A model generated the notes under the pieces. The model did no database searches and was not told the DNA's origin. It saw only the letters and a list, made by a program, of their open reading frames with translations. A program made the position numbers and the translations under genes. Shown here in pieces: positions 16,601 through 25,163 of a stretch of DNA of 64,000 nucleotides; the stretch's first letter is position 1; each line of letters opens with the position of its first letter. Source of the stretch: JAWKRB01 sp041389885 (GTDB taxonomy: Bacteria > Myxococcota_A > Polyangia > Polyangiales > Ga0077539); NCBI GenBank assembly GCA_041389885.1, contig JAWKRB010000019.1, positions 103,167 to 167,166 on the forward strand. Reading direction: 5' to 3'.

Positions 16601-17875
16601 TCACTCCACGCGCACGACGTAGTAGCTCCGCTTGCCCTTGCGCAGCACGGCGAACACGCCGCCGACGAGGTCGTCGAGCGCCAGCGCGCGCGTGGGGTCG
16701 GTGCACACCGAGTTGTTGAGCGAGAGCCCCCCCTTCTGGATGAAGGTGCGCGCCTCGGTCTTCGACTTGAAGAGCCGCCCCTCGCCCGCGCAGAGCTCGA
16801 CGAGCGACGCCTCCCGCGTGCCCAGCGCCCCGCGCGCGACGGTGTGCGTGGGCGCCGAGCGCAGCCCCGCGTCGAGCTCCTCGGTCGAGAGCTCGGACCA
16901 GTCGCCGCCGCCGAAGAGCACCTCGGTGGTCTTCATCGCCCGCGCGAGCCCCTCGTCGCCGTGCACGAAGCGCGTGACGCTCTCGGCCAGGAGCCGCTGG
17001 GGCACGCGCCGCCCCGGCTCGCGCGCGTGCGCCTCGAGCGCCGCGGCGATGGCCTCGAGGGGCTCGAAGGTCAGGAGCTTGAGCAGGCTCTCGACGTCGG
17101 CGTCGGCCGCGTTCACGAAGAACTGATAGAGCTCGTAGGGCGAGGTGCGCGCGGGGTCGAGCCAGACGGTGCCCGTCTCGGTCTTGCCGAACTTCACGCC
17201 GTCGGCGCGGGTGACCAGCGGCGTGGTGAGCCCGAAGGCCTCGACGCCGCGCATCCGCCGGATCAGCTCGACGCCCGAGACGACGTTCCCCCACTGGTCC
17301 GAGCCGCCGATCTGCAGGGCGCAGCCGTGGCGGTCGTGCAGCGCGAGGAAGTCGTACGCCTGCAGGAGCATGTAGCTGAACTCGGTGTACGAGATCCCCT
17401 GCTCGCGCTTCTCGAGGCGGTCGCGCACGGTGTCCCGCGCGATCATCGCGTTCACCGAGAAGTGCTTGCCGACGTCGCGGAGAAAATCGAGCACGTTCAT
17501 GCCCGCGAACCACTCCGCGTTGTCGACCAGCAGCGCCTGGCCGCCGTCGAAATCGAGGTAGCGCGAGAGCTGCGCGCGAATGCCCGCGAGGTTCTCGTCG
17601 AGGCGCTCGCGGGTGAGCAGCGTGCGCTCGGCGGTCTTTCCGCTGGGGTCGCCGATGAGCCCGGTGGCGCCGCCGATCACCGCGATGGGGCGGTGGCCCG
17701 CGCGGGCCAGCCGCACCAGCATCGTGATCTGCAGCAGCGAGCCCACGTGCAGCGACGAGGCCGTGGGGTCGAAGCCGATGTATCCGGTGACCCGCGAGGT
17801 CGAGAGGGCGCGGCGCAGGCCCTCCTCGTCGGTCATCTGGTGAATCAGCCCGCGGAGCTTCAGGTCGTCGAGCAT
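16601..17875 (-). CDS. tyrS: Tyrosyl-tRNA synthetase
   Basis: The 424-residue class I synthetase charges tRNA-Tyr in the cytoplasm. The HIGH-type motif is HVGS (residues 43-46) after GYIGFDPTASSL. The tyrosine-binding segment includes GGSDQWGNVVSG (about 190-201), and the KMSKS-type loop is KFGKT (228-232), as in the bacterial TyrRS subfamily with KFGKS/T. A C-terminal S4 RNA-binding domain ends in KRSYYVVRVE. Length is normal. It lies 24 bases after gatA on the same strand, so it is probably in the same transcript. Confidence 0.97.
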   Translation of the reverse strand: MLDDLKLRGLIHQMTDEEGLRRALSTSRVTGYIGFDPTASSLHVGSLLQITMLVRLARAGHRPIAVIGGATGLIGDPSGKTAERTLLTRERLDENLAGIRAQLSRYLDFDGGQALLVDNAEWFAGMNVLDFLRDVGKHFSVNAMIARDTVRDRLEKREQGISYTEFSYMLLQAYDFLALHDRHGCALQIGGSDQWGNVVSGVELIRRMRGVEAFGLTTPLVTRADGVKFGKTETGTVWLDPARTSPYELYQFFVNAADADVESLLKLLTFEPLEAIAAALEAHAREPGRRVPQRLLAESVTRFVHGDEGLARAMKTTEVLFGGGDWSELSTEELDAGLRSAPTHTVARGALGTREASLVELCAGEGRLFKSKTEARTFIQKGGLSLNNSVCTDPTRALALDDLVGGVFAVLRKGKRSYYVVRVE

Positions 17876-17899
17876 GGGTGTCTTCCGATAGGGAGAAGG

Positions 17900-19363
17900 T
17901 CAGAGGGGAGGCGCGGGACAGGCGCCGAGGAGCTCCTCGACGCCCCGCGAGGCCGCGAGGAGCCGGGGCTCTTCGAAGTGAGGCGCGATGAGCTGCAGGC
18001 CCACCGGCAGCCCCGCCTCGCCGCGCCCGCAGGGGACCGAGATCGCGGGCACCCCGGCGAGCGACGCGGGCAGCGTGCAGACGTCCGCGAGGTACATCGC
18101 CAGCGGGTCTGCCACGCGCGCCCCGAGGGGAAAGGCTACCGTGGGCGAGGTCGGCGCCACGAGCAGGTCGACCGAGGCGAAGGCCGCGCGAAAGTCCTCT
18201 CGGATCAGCGCGCGCACCCGCTGGGCCTTGCCGTAGAACGCGTCGTGGTGCCCGGCGCTCAGCGCGAAGGTGCCCAGCAACACCCGCCGCTTCACCTCGT
18301 CGCCGAACCCCGCGTCCCGCGTCGCGCCGTACATCCCGCGCAGGGTGCTCGCCTCGGCGCGCAGCCCGTAGCGCACGCCGTCGTAGCGCGCGAGGTTCGA
18401 GCTCGCCTCGGCGGGGGCGATCACGTAGTACGCCGACACCGCGTAGCGCGTGTGCGGCAGCGAGACCGACACCACCTCGGCCCCCGCGTCGGCCATCGCG
18501 TCGACCGCGCGGCGCACCGCCGCGGCGACGTCGGCGTCGAGGCCCTCGGCGAAGTACTCCTCGGCCACGCCCACGCGCAGGCCTCGCAGCGCCTCGGCGC
18601 CGCGCGAGAGGTCGAGCTCGGCGACGGGGCTCCGATCGCTGGTGGCGTCGCGCGGGTCGTGCCCCGCGACGGCGGCGTAGAGCGCCGCGACGTCGTCCAC
18701 CGTCGCGCCGAAGGGGGCCACCACGTCGAGGCTCGACGCGAAGGCCACCAGGCCGTACCGGGACACCCGGCCGTACGTGGGCTTGAGCCCGACCACGCCG
18801 CAGAGCGCCGCGGGCTGCCGCACCGAGCCGCCCGTGTCGCTGCCCAGGGCGACGTGCGCCATGCGAGCCGCCACCGCCACCGCGCTGCCGCCGCTGGAGC
18901 CGCCGGGGGTGCGCGCGCGGTCCCACGGGTTGCGCGCGGGAAAGAACGCCGAGTTCTCCGTCGACGAGCCCATGGCGAACTCGTCCATGTTGGTCTTGCC
19001 GAGCACGATCGCGCCCGCGCGGCGCAGGCGCTCGACCGCCGCGGCGTCGTAGGGCGGCACCCAGCCCTCGAGCATGCGCGAGCCGCAGGTGGTGCGCAGC
19101 CCGCGCGTGCAGAGGGAGTCTTTCACCGCGACCACGGCGCCCGCGAGGGGGAGCCTCGCGAGGTCGTCGCCCGCCTCGAGGCGCGCGTCGAGGCCGCGGG
19201 CCGCGGCGAGGGCGCCCTCGGCGTCGACCCGAAGAAACGCGCCCAGCCCGGGGTCGAGGCGGGCGGCGCGGTCGAGGGCCGCGCGGCACACCTCGGTCGC
19301 GCTGAGCGCGCGACGCGAGGGCGCCGCGGAGGTGGCCAGGGGCATGTCCATCGGGTGGCGCAC
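17900..19363 (-). CDS. gatA: Asp/Glu-tRNA amidotransferase subunit A
   Basis: The 487-residue amidase-signature protein is the glutaminase subunit of GatCAB, which converts mischarged Glu-tRNA-Gln or Asp-tRNA-Asn. It shows the catalytic Lys in AVVAVKDSL, TCGSRMLEGW, GKTNMDEFAMGSSTENS, the Gly/Ser loop TPGGSSGGSA, and GSDTGGSVRQPA with the Ser nucleophile. These make the full Ser-cisSer-Lys triad. The GTG start at 19363 is chosen because GGAGG lies six bases upstream and gatC ends one base before it; an in-frame ATG at 19351 lacks a ribosome site. The gatB subunit is not in this window, so it is encoded elsewhere. Confidence 0.95.
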   Translation of the reverse strand: MRHPMDMPLATSAAPSRRALSATEVCRAALDRAARLDPGLGAFLRVDAEGALAAARGLDARLEAGDDLARLPLAGAVVAVKDSLCTRGLRTTCGSRMLEGWVPPYDAAAVERLRRAGAIVLGKTNMDEFAMGSSTENSAFFPARNPWDRARTPGGSSGGSAVAVAARMAHVALGSDTGGSVRQPAALCGVVGLKPTYGRVSRYGLVAFASSLDVVAPFGATVDDVAALYAAVAGHDPRDATSDRSPVAELDLSRGAEALRGLRVGVAEEYFAEGLDADVAAAVRRAVDAMADAGAEVVSVSLPHTRYAVSAYYVIAPAEASSNLARYDGVRYGLRAEASTLRGMYGATRDAGFGDEVKRRVLLGTFALSAGHHDAFYGKAQRVRALIREDFRAAFASVDLLVAPTSPTVAFPLGARVADPLAMYLADVCTLPASLAGVPAISVPCGRGEAGLPVGLQLIAPHFEEPRLLAASRGVEELLGACPAPPL

Positions 19364-19364
19364 G

Positions 19365-19658
19365 TCACTCCTCCACGAACTGCGGCACGACGAAGGCGCC
19401 GGCCTCGACCCGCGGCGCCTGCGACAGCGCCTCGTCCCGAGGCAGCGGCGGCCGCGGCGCGTCGTCTCGGAGCGCCGTGGCCCCGCCCTCCGGGGCGCAG
19501 TCGGCCAGGGGCGGCGCGTCGAGGGCGTCGAGCTCCGCGATGTGCGCGAGGATCTTCTGCAGCTGCGCCGCGATGGGCGCGACCTCGTCGTCGCGCAGGT
19601 CGAGGCGCGCGAGGTCTGCGGTCGCGCGAACGCGCTCGGGGCTAACGTCGATCACCAT
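19365..19658 (-). CDS. gatC: Asp/Glu-tRNA amidotransferase subunit C
   Basis: This 97-residue small subunit stabilises GatA in the tRNA-dependent amidotransferase. Typical features are VSPERVRATADLARLDL at the N-terminus, the helix QLQKILAHIAELDALD, then PPLADCAPEGGATALRDD and a C-terminal VPQFVEE. Length is normal. It is followed after one base by gatA and preceded by a 57-base gap from the lipoprotein gene at 19716. Confidence 0.94.
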   Translation of the reverse strand: MVIDVSPERVRATADLARLDLRDDEVAPIAAQLQKILAHIAELDALDAPPLADCAPEGGATALRDDAPRPPLPRDEALSQAPRVEAGAFVVPQFVEE

Positions 19659-19715
19659 GGCAGTGCGGGCGAGTGTACTAACACTCCTGCGCCGGGGCGG
19701 TCTCTCCCTCGCATG

Positions 19716-20192
19716 CTACCGCGGCGGCGCCGGGGCGCGCGGGTCGTCAGACGCCTGCATCGGCGGCAGGTCGAGGTCCACGAGCCAGCGCCCCCCCTCG
19801 CGCACCATCGGCACGTCGGCGACGCCTCCAGAGAGCCCCTGGGCCGTGACCACCGCGCGGTCGCCCGAGACCCGCGCGCGGAGCAGGTTGCGGTCGAAGC
19901 GGATGCGCCACCGGATGCGCCCTGGGGCGATCATGTCCCACGGGTGCAGCGCCCAGCCCGACACCTGCGAGGCGCGGCTCGCCCGGGCCTGAAGGTCTCC
20001 TCGCGCGCGCGCCGAGAGGTGCTCGTAGGCCGCCCTGCGCGCCGCGGGGTCCAGGCGGGCCCGGTCCAGGTCACCCACGAAGGCCACCAGCGCAGACTCC
20101 GGGGACGCCTCGCGCCCCAGGCCGCACCCGCACGCCGCCACGACGAGCGACGCGGCCGCGAGGCGCCGGAGGGTGTTTCGGTCTCGGGTCAT
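19716..20192 (-). CDS. Small putative lipoprotein
   Basis: The 158-residue protein has a signal peptide whose hydrophobic stretch ends in VVAACGC (Cys21 or Cys23 as lipid site). The body has a helical part (PESALVAFVGDLDRARLD, RRAAYEHLSARARGDL) and a beta part (GRIRWRIRFDRNLLRARV, RWLVDLDLPP). This resembles DUF4878/NTF2-like small lipoproteins that report on growth of a scaffold, but the family is not certain. It starts eight bases after the stop of the 20201-20818 gene and is coupled to it. It precedes gatC by 57 bases. Confidence 0.65.
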   Translation of the reverse strand: MTRDRNTLRRLAAASLVVAACGCGLGREASPESALVAFVGDLDRARLDPAARRAAYEHLSARARGDLQARASRASQVSGWALHPWDMIAPGRIRWRIRFDRNLLRARVSGDRAVVTAQGLSGGVADVPMVREGGRWLVDLDLPPMQASDDPRAPAPPR

Positions 20193-20200
20193 CCTCTCTC

Positions 20201-20818
20201 TCACCGGCTCGGCACGACGCCGCCGCGCACCGCCGCGCGGACCACGAGGCCCAGGCCGAGCTGCACGCCGTCTTCGGCGCCGCCGGGCCCCTGCGCGTCC
20301 CAGGCGCTCGCGAAGGTCCAGCGCGCGCCGAAGCGCAGCATGACGGCCTCGGCGGCGTCGCGCCAGTGCAGCGGCAGCTCGACGCCCAGGCCGAGCACGC
20401 CCCCGACGCCGCCGCCCCGACCGTGCGCCTCGCCGGGCCGGATCCACGCCGCGCCCAGCTCCACGCCGATGGAGTCGAGCATGAGGTCGAGCCACCGCGG
20501 CCCGCGCTCGAAATTGAAATTGATCCGCGCGAAGAACGCCGGCCGCAGCTCGACGGCGAGGAGCAGCGCGTCGTCTCGACCGTCGCCGAAGCCGCGGCGG
20601 TAGCCCAGGGCGACCCCCGCCATGTCGAGGTACCTCGCGCGGAGCGTGACCTCGCCCGCGGGCGCCCAGCCGCCTCGCCCCTGCGCGGCGCCGCCGAGCA
20701 CCTCGGCGCTCAGCACCAGGTCACGCTCGAGGCGGCCGTACATCCCGTCTTGACGCTGGGCGCGCGCGACGCCGGGCGTCGTGACGATCATCGCGGTGAG
20801 CAGGGCGGCGCGGCGCAC
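20201..20818 (-). CDS. Exported protein, probable small outer-membrane beta-barrel
   Basis: I chose the GTG at 20818 because it gives a clean signal peptide (MRRAALLTA... to GVARA, cleavage before QRQD); longer in-frame starts add a non-coding-looking leader. The mature about 185 residues alternate hydrophobic residues in strands such as LVLSAEVLGGAA, VTLRARYLDMAGVALGYRRGF, FFARINFNFERG and GVQLGLGLVVRAAV, which suggests a membrane beta-barrel. No named family is recognised. It diverges from the MopE-like gene, sharing a 142-base upstream region. Confidence 0.6.
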   Translation of the reverse strand: MRRAALLTAMIVTTPGVARAQRQDGMYGRLERDLVLSAEVLGGAAQGRGGWAPAGEVTLRARYLDMAGVALGYRRGFGDGRDDALLLAVELRPAFFARINFNFERGPRWLDLMLDSIGVELGAAWIRPGEAHGRGGGVGGVLGLGVELPLHWRDAAEAVMLRFGARWTFASAWDAQGPGGAEDGVQLGLGLVVRAAVRGGVVPSR

Positions 20819-20960
20819 GACGCCGAAGGCACTACCACACCCCTGCGCGCGCGTGGTCAGTCGCGTGGGGGCGGTCACTGCGCCCCCGGTGCCGAGCCGC
20901 GTCGAGCGCCTTGAATTGCAGGGCCGCGCGCGATGGATCGGATGTTGCGAAGAGGGGGGC

Positions 20961-22592
20961 ATGCGCCGAGTCGGTGGTCACCTCGCTGTTCGCCTCGCGG
21001 TCCTGCTCGCCCCTCTCTGGTACCTGGGCTGCGCGCCCGAGGGCTACACCGACGCCGTCGACGGGGGCGACGCTCCGTGGCCCGCGGAGCGCCCGCCCGC
21101 GGGCGACGACGCCGGGGGCTTCGCGCCTCGCCCCGACGTGCCGCGGTCGACCCCCGACGCCGTGGCGGCGCCCCCTTCCGCGGTGCTCTACGGCCGCTGC
21201 GACGGCGCCGCGCGCGCCGAGTGCGTGTGCACGCCCCGCACCGAGACCCCCTGCTACCCCGGGTCGCCGTCGCAGATGAACCAGGGCGTGTGCCGCCCCG
21301 GCCGGGCGCGCTGCGAGGCGGCGTCGGAGGAGTTCGGGCGCTGGGGCGCCTGCGTCGGCGCCGTGCTCCCCTCGCCGGAGCTCTGTGACGGCCTCGACAA
21401 CAACTGCGACGGCCGCGTTGACGACGGCTGCGAGTGCCGCCCCGGCGCGACCCGCAACTGCTACCCCGGCCCCGCGGGGACCAACGGCGTCGCCCGCTGC
21501 CGCGCGGGCACGCAGACCTGCGTCGCCGGCGCCGGGGGCCAGGGCTCGAGCTGGGGGCCGTGCGGCGGCGCCTCCCTCCCCCAGCGCGAGGTGTGCAACG
21601 GCGCCGACGACGACTGCAACGGGCGCGTCGACGACGGCATCGGCTGCGCCTGCGCGGCGAACGCCACGCGCAGCTGCTACAGCGGCCCCTCGGGCACCGC
21701 GGGGCGGGGCGTGTGCGCGGCGGGCACCCAGCGGTGCAACGCGGGCGGCACGGCCTGGGGCCCCTGCACCGGCGAGCGCCTGCCGCAGCCCGAGACCTGC
21801 AACCGCCTCGACGACGACTGCAACGGGCAGGTCGACGAGCTCCCCTCGTGCGCGCCCCTGAGCGCGACCTGCCCGCCCCCCGCGACCGGCGCCGCGGGCA
21901 CCCCGTTGCCCCTGCGCGCCAGCGCGTCGCAGCCCGGCGCGGCCTGTCGGTGGGAGGTCGTGAGCCGCCCCGCGGGGGCGGGCTCCGAGGGCGCCTTCGC
22001 CAACCCCAGCGCCTGCGACACGACCTTCTCGTCGGTGATCGTCGGCGTCTACACCGTGCGGGTCACCGTCACCGACGCCAACGGGCGCACGGCGACGTGC
22101 ATGACGATGGTCACCCTGACGGGCCGCGGGATGCGCGTGGAGCTCACCTGGTCGACCACGGGCGACGTCGACCTCCACGTGCTGCACAGCGCCGCGACGG
22201 CGTGGTTCTCGTCGCCCCTCGACTGCTACTACGCCAACACCCGCCCCACCTGGGACGGCGCGGCCGACCTCTCCCCCCGCCTCGACGTCGACAACGTCTC
22301 GGCGAACGGGCCCGAGAACGTGCGCATCGACGCCCCGGCCGGGGGGTCGGTGTACCGCGTCGGCGTGCACGCCTTCAGCCGCGTCGACATGGGATCCGTC
22401 GCCACCGTGCGGATCTACTGCGGCGGCACCTCGGTGCCCTCGCGCACCTTCACCCGCACGATCACCTCCCGCGGCGGCGCGGCCAACGACTTCTGGCGCG
22501 TCGCCGACGTGCGGATGGACTCCGCGTCGCGCTGCACCATCACCCCCGTTGACGACGTCGTCGCCGCCAGCGCCGCCCGCATGGGGCGCTAG
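20961..22592 (+). CDS. MopE-like putative metal-binding lipoprotein
   Basis: The ATG at 20961 follows AGAGGGGGG. The 543-residue protein has a lipobox YLGC (Cys24). Three Asp-rich motifs match the Cu-binding MopE pattern: CDGLDNNCDGRVDDGC, CNGADDDCNGRVDDG and CNRLDDDCNGQVDE. Each is followed by CYxGPxGTxGxGxCxxGTQxC units. The C-terminal about 200 residues include an Ig-like strand set (GVYTVRVTVTDANGRTATC) and ELTWSTTGDVDLHVLHS, a DUF2135-like beta domain seen in secreted proteins. It would bind metal or calcium at the cell surface; binding is inferred from the motif only. A GC hairpin follows the stop. Confidence 0.82.
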   Translation: MRRVGGHLAVRLAVLLAPLWYLGCAPEGYTDAVDGGDAPWPAERPPAGDDAGGFAPRPDVPRSTPDAVAAPPSAVLYGRCDGAARAECVCTPRTETPCYPGSPSQMNQGVCRPGRARCEAASEEFGRWGACVGAVLPSPELCDGLDNNCDGRVDDGCECRPGATRNCYPGPAGTNGVARCRAGTQTCVAGAGGQGSSWGPCGGASLPQREVCNGADDDCNGRVDDGIGCACAANATRSCYSGPSGTAGRGVCAAGTQRCNAGGTAWGPCTGERLPQPETCNRLDDDCNGQVDELPSCAPLSATCPPPATGAAGTPLPLRASASQPGAACRWEVVSRPAGAGSEGAFANPSACDTTFSSVIVGVYTVRVTVTDANGRTATCMTMVTLTGRGMRVELTWSTTGDVDLHVLHSAATAWFSSPLDCYYANTRPTWDGAADLSPRLDVDNVSANGPENVRIDAPAGGSVYRVGVHAFSRVDMGSVATVRIYCGGTSVPSRTFTRTITSRGGAANDFWRVADVRMDSASRCTITPVDDVVAASAARMGR

Positions 22593-22600
22593 CGCGTCGA

Positions 22601-22620
22601 CCCCGCAGAAACCCGCGGGG
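22601..22620 (+). terminator. Hairpin after the MopE-like gene
   Basis: CCCCGC (22601-22606) pairs with GCGGGG (22615-22620) around an 8-base A-rich loop, nine bases after the stop. No T tract follows, so function as a terminator is uncertain. Confidence 0.45.
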
Positions 22621-22638
22621 GATCGCCCACGGCCTCGC

Positions 22639-22667
22639 TTGACACGCGGGTCACTGCGTGATTCCTT
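22639..22667 (+). promoter_or_regulatory. Candidate promoter of the rpmH-rnpA operon
   Basis: A perfect -35 hexamer TTGACA lies at 22639-22644, ending 54 bases before the rpmH start. The expected -10 region at about 22661-22667 (ATTCC) is a poor match, so only the -35 element is well supported. No DnaA boxes are visible near it. Confidence 0.35.
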
Positions 22668-22698
22668 CCGCGCCCCTCACCGGAGCTAATACCGTCTC

Positions 22699-22848
22699 AT
22701 GAAGCGCACCTACCAGCCCAGCCGCACGCACCGCCTCCGCACCCACGGGTTCCGCGCCCGTATGAAGACCAAGAACGGCCAGGCCGTTCTCCGTCGCCGT
22801 CGGGCGAAGGGCCGCGCGCGCCTTGCGGTGACGGCCTACGAGAAGTGA
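22699..22848 (+). CDS. rpmH: 50S ribosomal protein L34
   Basis: The 49-residue, very basic protein begins MKRTYQPSRTHRLRTHGFRARM and ends VTAYEK. This is the full L34 family pattern, including GFRxRMxTxxGxxVLxxRRxKGR. L34 is a structural protein of the large ribosomal subunit. The gene is first in the classic rpmH-rnpA-yidD-yidC-jag order and overlaps rnpA by four bases (GTGA at 22845-22848). Confidence 0.96.
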   Translation: MKRTYQPSRTHRLRTHGFRARMKTKNGQAVLRRRRAKGRARLAVTAYEK

Positions 22849-23255
22849 GCCCCGACGCGGCGACGCGCTCCGAGGGGCTCCCACGCGCCCATCGGGTTCG
22901 CCGCCGCGTGGAGTTCCTCCGCGCGCAGAAGGGCGGCCGCCGCCACCACTCCGCGCATTTCTCCGTGATCCTCTTTGATCGGGGCGCCGACGATGCCCCG
23001 CGGCTCGGCCTCGTGACCAGCCGCAAGGTGGGCAACGCCGTGCAGCGCAACCGCATCCGTCGCGTGCTGCGGGAGCTCTTCCGCCGCGACCCCGGCCGAT
23101 ACCCCCTGGGTCACGACGTGGTGATCATGGCCCGCCCCGGCGCGGCGGCGCTTGACTCCGCGGCGATCCGTGACGAGATCCACGCCGCCCTCGCGAAGCG
23201 CCGCACCGCTCAAGGTCTGTCGCCTCGTCGCCCGACCGGAGGCGCCCCGACGTGA
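22845..23255 (+). CDS. rnpA: Ribonuclease P protein component
   Basis: The 136-residue basic protein binds the RNase P RNA and helps cleave 5' leaders of pre-tRNAs. It shows the family core: HRVRRRVEFLRAQKGGRR, RLGLVTSRKVGNAV and the RNR signature QRNRIRRVLRELFR, then PLGHDVVIMARPGAA. The GTG start overlaps the rpmH stop by four bases. Its own stop overlaps the GTG of yidD by four bases, so both are translationally coupled. The C-terminal tail is a little longer than usual and Pro/Arg-rich. Confidence 0.95.
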   Translation: MSPDAATRSEGLPRAHRVRRRVEFLRAQKGGRRHHSAHFSVILFDRGADDAPRLGLVTSRKVGNAVQRNRIRRVLRELFRRDPGRYPLGHDVVIMARPGAAALDSAAIRDEIHAALAKRRTAQGLSPRRPTGGAPT

Positions 23256-23500
23256 TCCGCTCCCTGCTGCTCTGGCTCCTTCGCGCGTACCGCGCCGTGT
23301 TGTCCCCCTGGATGGGCGGTCAGTGCCGCTTCGAGCCCTCGTGCTCGCGGTACGCCACCGCCTGCGTGGAGCGCTTCGGCGCGGCCCGGGGCTCGTGGCT
23401 CACGCTCCGCCGACTCGCCCGATGCCACCCCTTCTGCGCCGGCGGCTACGACCCGCCCCCGGCGCTCCCCACGCCCCCGCGCGAGGTGCCCGCCCCATGA
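23252..23500 (+). CDS. yidD: Membrane protein insertion efficiency factor YidD
   Basis: The 82-residue YidD/DUF37 protein carries an amphipathic N-terminus (LLLWLLRAYRAVLSPWM), the Cys-containing core CRFEPSCSRYATACVERFG, and LRRLARCHPFCAGGYDP. It assists YidC-dependent membrane insertion. It starts with GTG inside the rnpA stop and ends in the ATGA that starts yidC. Confidence 0.95.
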   Translation: MIRSLLLWLLRAYRAVLSPWMGGQCRFEPSCSRYATACVERFGAARGSWLTLRRLARCHPFCAGGYDPPPALPTPPREVPAP

Positions 23501-25152
23501 AGGACTCCCTTCGGACATTCCTGCTCGTCGCCGCGGTGATGGGCTTTGTCTACATGATGTTCCTGCGCAAGCCCGACCACCCCCCGACGGCGACGCCGCA
23601 GGTGATCGAGGCGCCCTCGCAGAACCGCGCCGAGGAGCGTCGGCTCCGGCTCACCACCCCCGCGGCGAGCGGACGGAGCTCCCTCGAGCTCGAGCTCAGC
23701 ACCCGCTCGGGGGGCGTGACCTCGGCGCGGGTCAACGGCTCGCAGTGGCGCATGCCGGGGCAGTCCGGCGACGCGCGGCTGAACCTCGCGACGACCGAGC
23801 GCGAGGAGTACCGGCCGCTGCGCCTCGACGTGCGCCTGCGCCGCAGCGCCGTGGGCGAGAGCGCGGTGCCCGCGTTCGTCGACTTTCAAGAGGCCCGGAG
23901 CGTGAGCGACCGCGAGGTCGAGATGCGCTGGCAGGGCAACGACGTCGAGGTCGTGCGCAGCGTTCGCGCGGTGCGCCCGTTCACCCTCGAGGTCACCACG
24001 CGGGTGACCAACCGCGGCGCGCCCGGCACCGTCGAGCACCGCGTTCCGGTGTACCACTGGGTCACCCGCGAGCAGGAGACCGGCAAGTTCTTTCAGCGCC
24101 CCTGGCAGCTCTCCGAGGGGATCTGCCGCCACGGCGAGGAGCTGTGGCGCGAAGACCGCTCCAAGCTCCAGGCGCGCCCCGCCGAGGAGGCCTTCCCAGG
24201 CAACGCGAGCTTCGCGTCGGTGGGCAACCTGTACTTCGGCATGGCGCTCGCGCCGCGGGGCAACGCCGAGGTGCAGTGCCGGCTCTGGGCCCTCGACCTC
24301 CCCAACGCCGAAGAGGCCGTCGGGTCGGTGTACCACGCGTCCATCGGCTGGTCGGCGCAGCCCCTCGCGACGGGCGAGACGCGGAGCTTCGAGGCCACCG
24401 TGTTCTTCGGCCCGAAGGACGCGCAGATCCTCGCGCAGGCGGCGCCCGGCGGGCGCTTTCGCGACGTGCAGAACCTCGGGTTCTTCGCGTTCATCGCGCG
24501 CAAGCTCATGGCCTTCCTCGCGTTCCTCCACCGCCTCGTGGGGAACTGGGGCGTCGCGATCATCCTGCTGACGCTGTGCATCCGCATCCTGCTCCTGCCG
24601 CTGCTGCACAAGAGCATGAAGTCGATGGTCGGGATGCAGCTGCTCAAGCCCGAGCTCGACGAGATCAACAAGAAGTTCGAGTCGAACCCCGAGGCCAAGA
24701 TGATGGCCACCATGGAGCTGTACCGCCGCCACGGCGTGAGCCCCTGGACGGGATGCCTCCCGCAGTTCGCGCAGCTCCCGATCTGGTGGGCGCTGTACGC
24801 GACGCTGCAGTCCTCGGTGGAGCTGTTCCACGCGCCCTTCGTGGGCTGGGTGCACGACCTCTCGGCGCCGGACCCGTACTACCTGCTCCCGCTCATGCTC
24901 GGCGGGTTCATGGTGCTGCAGTCGCGGCTCTTCCCCCCGCAGGGGATGGACCCGACGCAGGCCAAGATGATGACCTGGTTCCTCCCGATCTTCCTGACGG
25001 GCATCTCGCTGTTCCTGCCCGCGGGCCTCGCGCTGTACATGCTCGTGAACTCCGTGCTGGGCATCGCGCAGCAGGCGTACACCAAGAAGATCATGGACAA
25101 GGCGCGGGCCGCCGGCGGCGGGCCGGGAGACATCCAGATCCGCCCGGCGTAG
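23497..25152 (+). CDS. yidC: Membrane protein insertase YidC
   Basis: The 551-residue inner-membrane insertase has an N-terminal anchor (about residues 5-22). A large periplasmic P1 domain includes FTLEVTTRVTNRGAPGTVEHRV and VGNLYFGMALAPRG. The conserved five-helix core begins near NWGVAIILLTLCIRILLLPL with the membrane-facing Arg. It continues through HKSMKSMVGMQLLKPELDEINKKF, YRRHGVSPWTGCLPQFAQLPIWWALYATL and the final helices before VNSVLGIAQQAYTKK. YidC inserts and folds membrane proteins alone or with SecYEG. The P1 domain marks the Gram-negative form. It is coupled to yidD by a 4-base overlap. Confidence 0.97.
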   Translation: MKDSLRTFLLVAAVMGFVYMMFLRKPDHPPTATPQVIEAPSQNRAEERRLRLTTPAASGRSSLELELSTRSGGVTSARVNGSQWRMPGQSGDARLNLATTEREEYRPLRLDVRLRRSAVGESAVPAFVDFQEARSVSDREVEMRWQGNDVEVVRSVRAVRPFTLEVTTRVTNRGAPGTVEHRVPVYHWVTREQETGKFFQRPWQLSEGICRHGEELWREDRSKLQARPAEEAFPGNASFASVGNLYFGMALAPRGNAEVQCRLWALDLPNAEEAVGSVYHASIGWSAQPLATGETRSFEATVFFGPKDAQILAQAAPGGRFRDVQNLGFFAFIARKLMAFLAFLHRLVGNWGVAIILLTLCIRILLLPLLHKSMKSMVGMQLLKPELDEINKKFESNPEAKMMATMELYRRHGVSPWTGCLPQFAQLPIWWALYATLQSSVELFHAPFVGWVHDLSAPDPYYLLPLMLGGFMVLQSRLFPPQGMDPTQAKMMTWFLPIFLTGISLFLPAGLALYMLVNSVLGIAQQAYTKKIMDKARAAGGGPGDIQIRPA

Positions 25153-25163
25153 AGGTCGCTCGC

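Noticed and set aside
22593..22698. Replication origin near rpmH
   Set aside because: The rpmH-rnpA region is often close to the origin, but no DnaA boxes, AT-rich unwinding region or dnaA gene was seen in this window.
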